This document shows positions 13,546 through 13,872 of a stretch of 13,872 nucleotides of DNA, piece after piece. The notes under the pieces were generated by a model that saw nothing but the letters and a program-made list of their open reading frames with translations, was not told the DNA's origin and searched no databases. Position numbers and translations under genes: made by a program. Origin of the DNA: Thermotogae bacterium (lineage in GTDB: Bacteria; Thermotogota; Thermotogae; UBA12178); NCBI GenBank assembly GCA_003641795.1, contig QNAP01000018.1, positions 1-13,872 of the forward strand, written 5' to 3'. The first letter of the stretch is position 1; every line of letters starts with the position of its first letter.

Positions 13546-13872
13546 TCAAAGCGCTTGAATGATCTCATCCACTTCACCCTGGCCGGTGAGTTCCAAGAAA
13601 AGATCTTCCAAACTTCTGCGCCCCTCTTTACTCAATCTGCGCAGCTCTTCCAGAGTTCCTTCCGCGATCAGGACCCCTTCATTTATTATTCCAATCCTGT
13701 CGCACATCTTCTCTGCAACTTCCAGCACGTGCGTCGTCATGAAAATGGTGGTTCCCTCATCGGCGTACTTTCTGAGTAGGAGCTTCAGAATCTTGGCGCT
13801 CCTGGCATCCAAACCAACCGTGGGTTCGTCCAGAAAGATCACCTTGGGTTTTCGCATGAGCACGGAGACGAC
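13546..13872 (-). CDS. ABC transporter ATP-binding protein, C-terminal part (5' end outside window)
   Basis: The frame is open to the window edge and shows about 108 residues of an ABC ATPase. Walker B with catalytic glutamate is seen in KVIFLDEPTVGLD, followed by the D-loop and by H-loop TTHVLEVAEKMCDRIGIINE, then the usual GVLIAEGTLEEL tail. Walker A, Q-loop and signature lie beyond the window. The VGLDARSAKILKLLLRKYAD style is that of ATPases paired with ABC-2 permeases, and the next gene on this strand is such a permease, so the two should form one transporter. The GTG at 13861-13863 is an internal codon, not a start. Confidence 0.9.
   Translation of the reverse strand, partial: VVSVLMRKPKVIFLDEPTVGLDARSAKILKLLLRKYADEGTTIFMTTHVLEVAEKMCDRIGIINEGVLIAEGTLEELRRLSKEGRRSLEDLFLELTGQGEVDEIIQAL

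Noticed and set aside
1..13872. CRISPR array, insertion sequence, prophage or defence system
   Set aside because: No regularly spaced repeats, terminal inverted repeats, transposase or integrase motifs were seen; gene content is core-like and tightly packed.

Overview
The window looks like a chromosomal segment of a thermophilic bacterium of the order Thermotogales (Thermotoga/Pseudothermotoga-like). This is inferred from the rpsO-pnp-M16 peptidase cluster, heavy use of AGA/AGG arginine codons, Lys/Glu/Arg-rich proteins, frequent TTG and GTG starts behind strong GGAGG-type ribosome binding sites, and very tight gene packing. No species can be named. No tRNA, rRNA, CRISPR array or insertion sequence was seen.

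Left end (1-1822): a 38-residue tail of an unidentified protein is followed by a promoter and a clear fluoride (crcB-motif) riboswitch aptamer. The last strand of its pseudoknot is also the 5' arm of an intrinsic terminator. Behind this switch lies a compact run of small genes: a coiled-coil protein, a 49-residue ORF, a 141-residue protein (the last two possibly one gene split by a one-base frameshift at TTTTGA), and a DUF6062-like protein with two copies of a CxxC...CxxH motif. None looks like a fluoride channel or antiporter. This orphan switch is the most unusual thing in the window.

Middle (1823-6632): rpsO with its own extended -10 promoter and a long leader, a strong intrinsic terminator, then pnp (polynucleotide phosphorylase), an M16 zinc peptidase whose start lies inside the pnp 3' end, and a degenerate HD-GYP-like protein coupled to it by ATGA. 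This is a translation/RNA-turnover cluster with conserved neighbours.

Right-middle (6633-12002): a 143-base gap starts a second operon: two ABC half-transporters forming a heterodimeric exporter with one degenerate ATP site (resembling BmrC/BmrD or TM287/288), the redox-sensing repressor Rex, and a Na+/Ca2+-type cation exchanger. Gaps and overlaps are a few bases, so co-transcription is likely.

Right end (11992-13872, minus strand): an ABC-2-like membrane permease preceded by its ATPase, which is cut by the window edge. This operon converges on the exchanger, and the two coding regions overlap tail to tail by 11 bases with no visible terminator.
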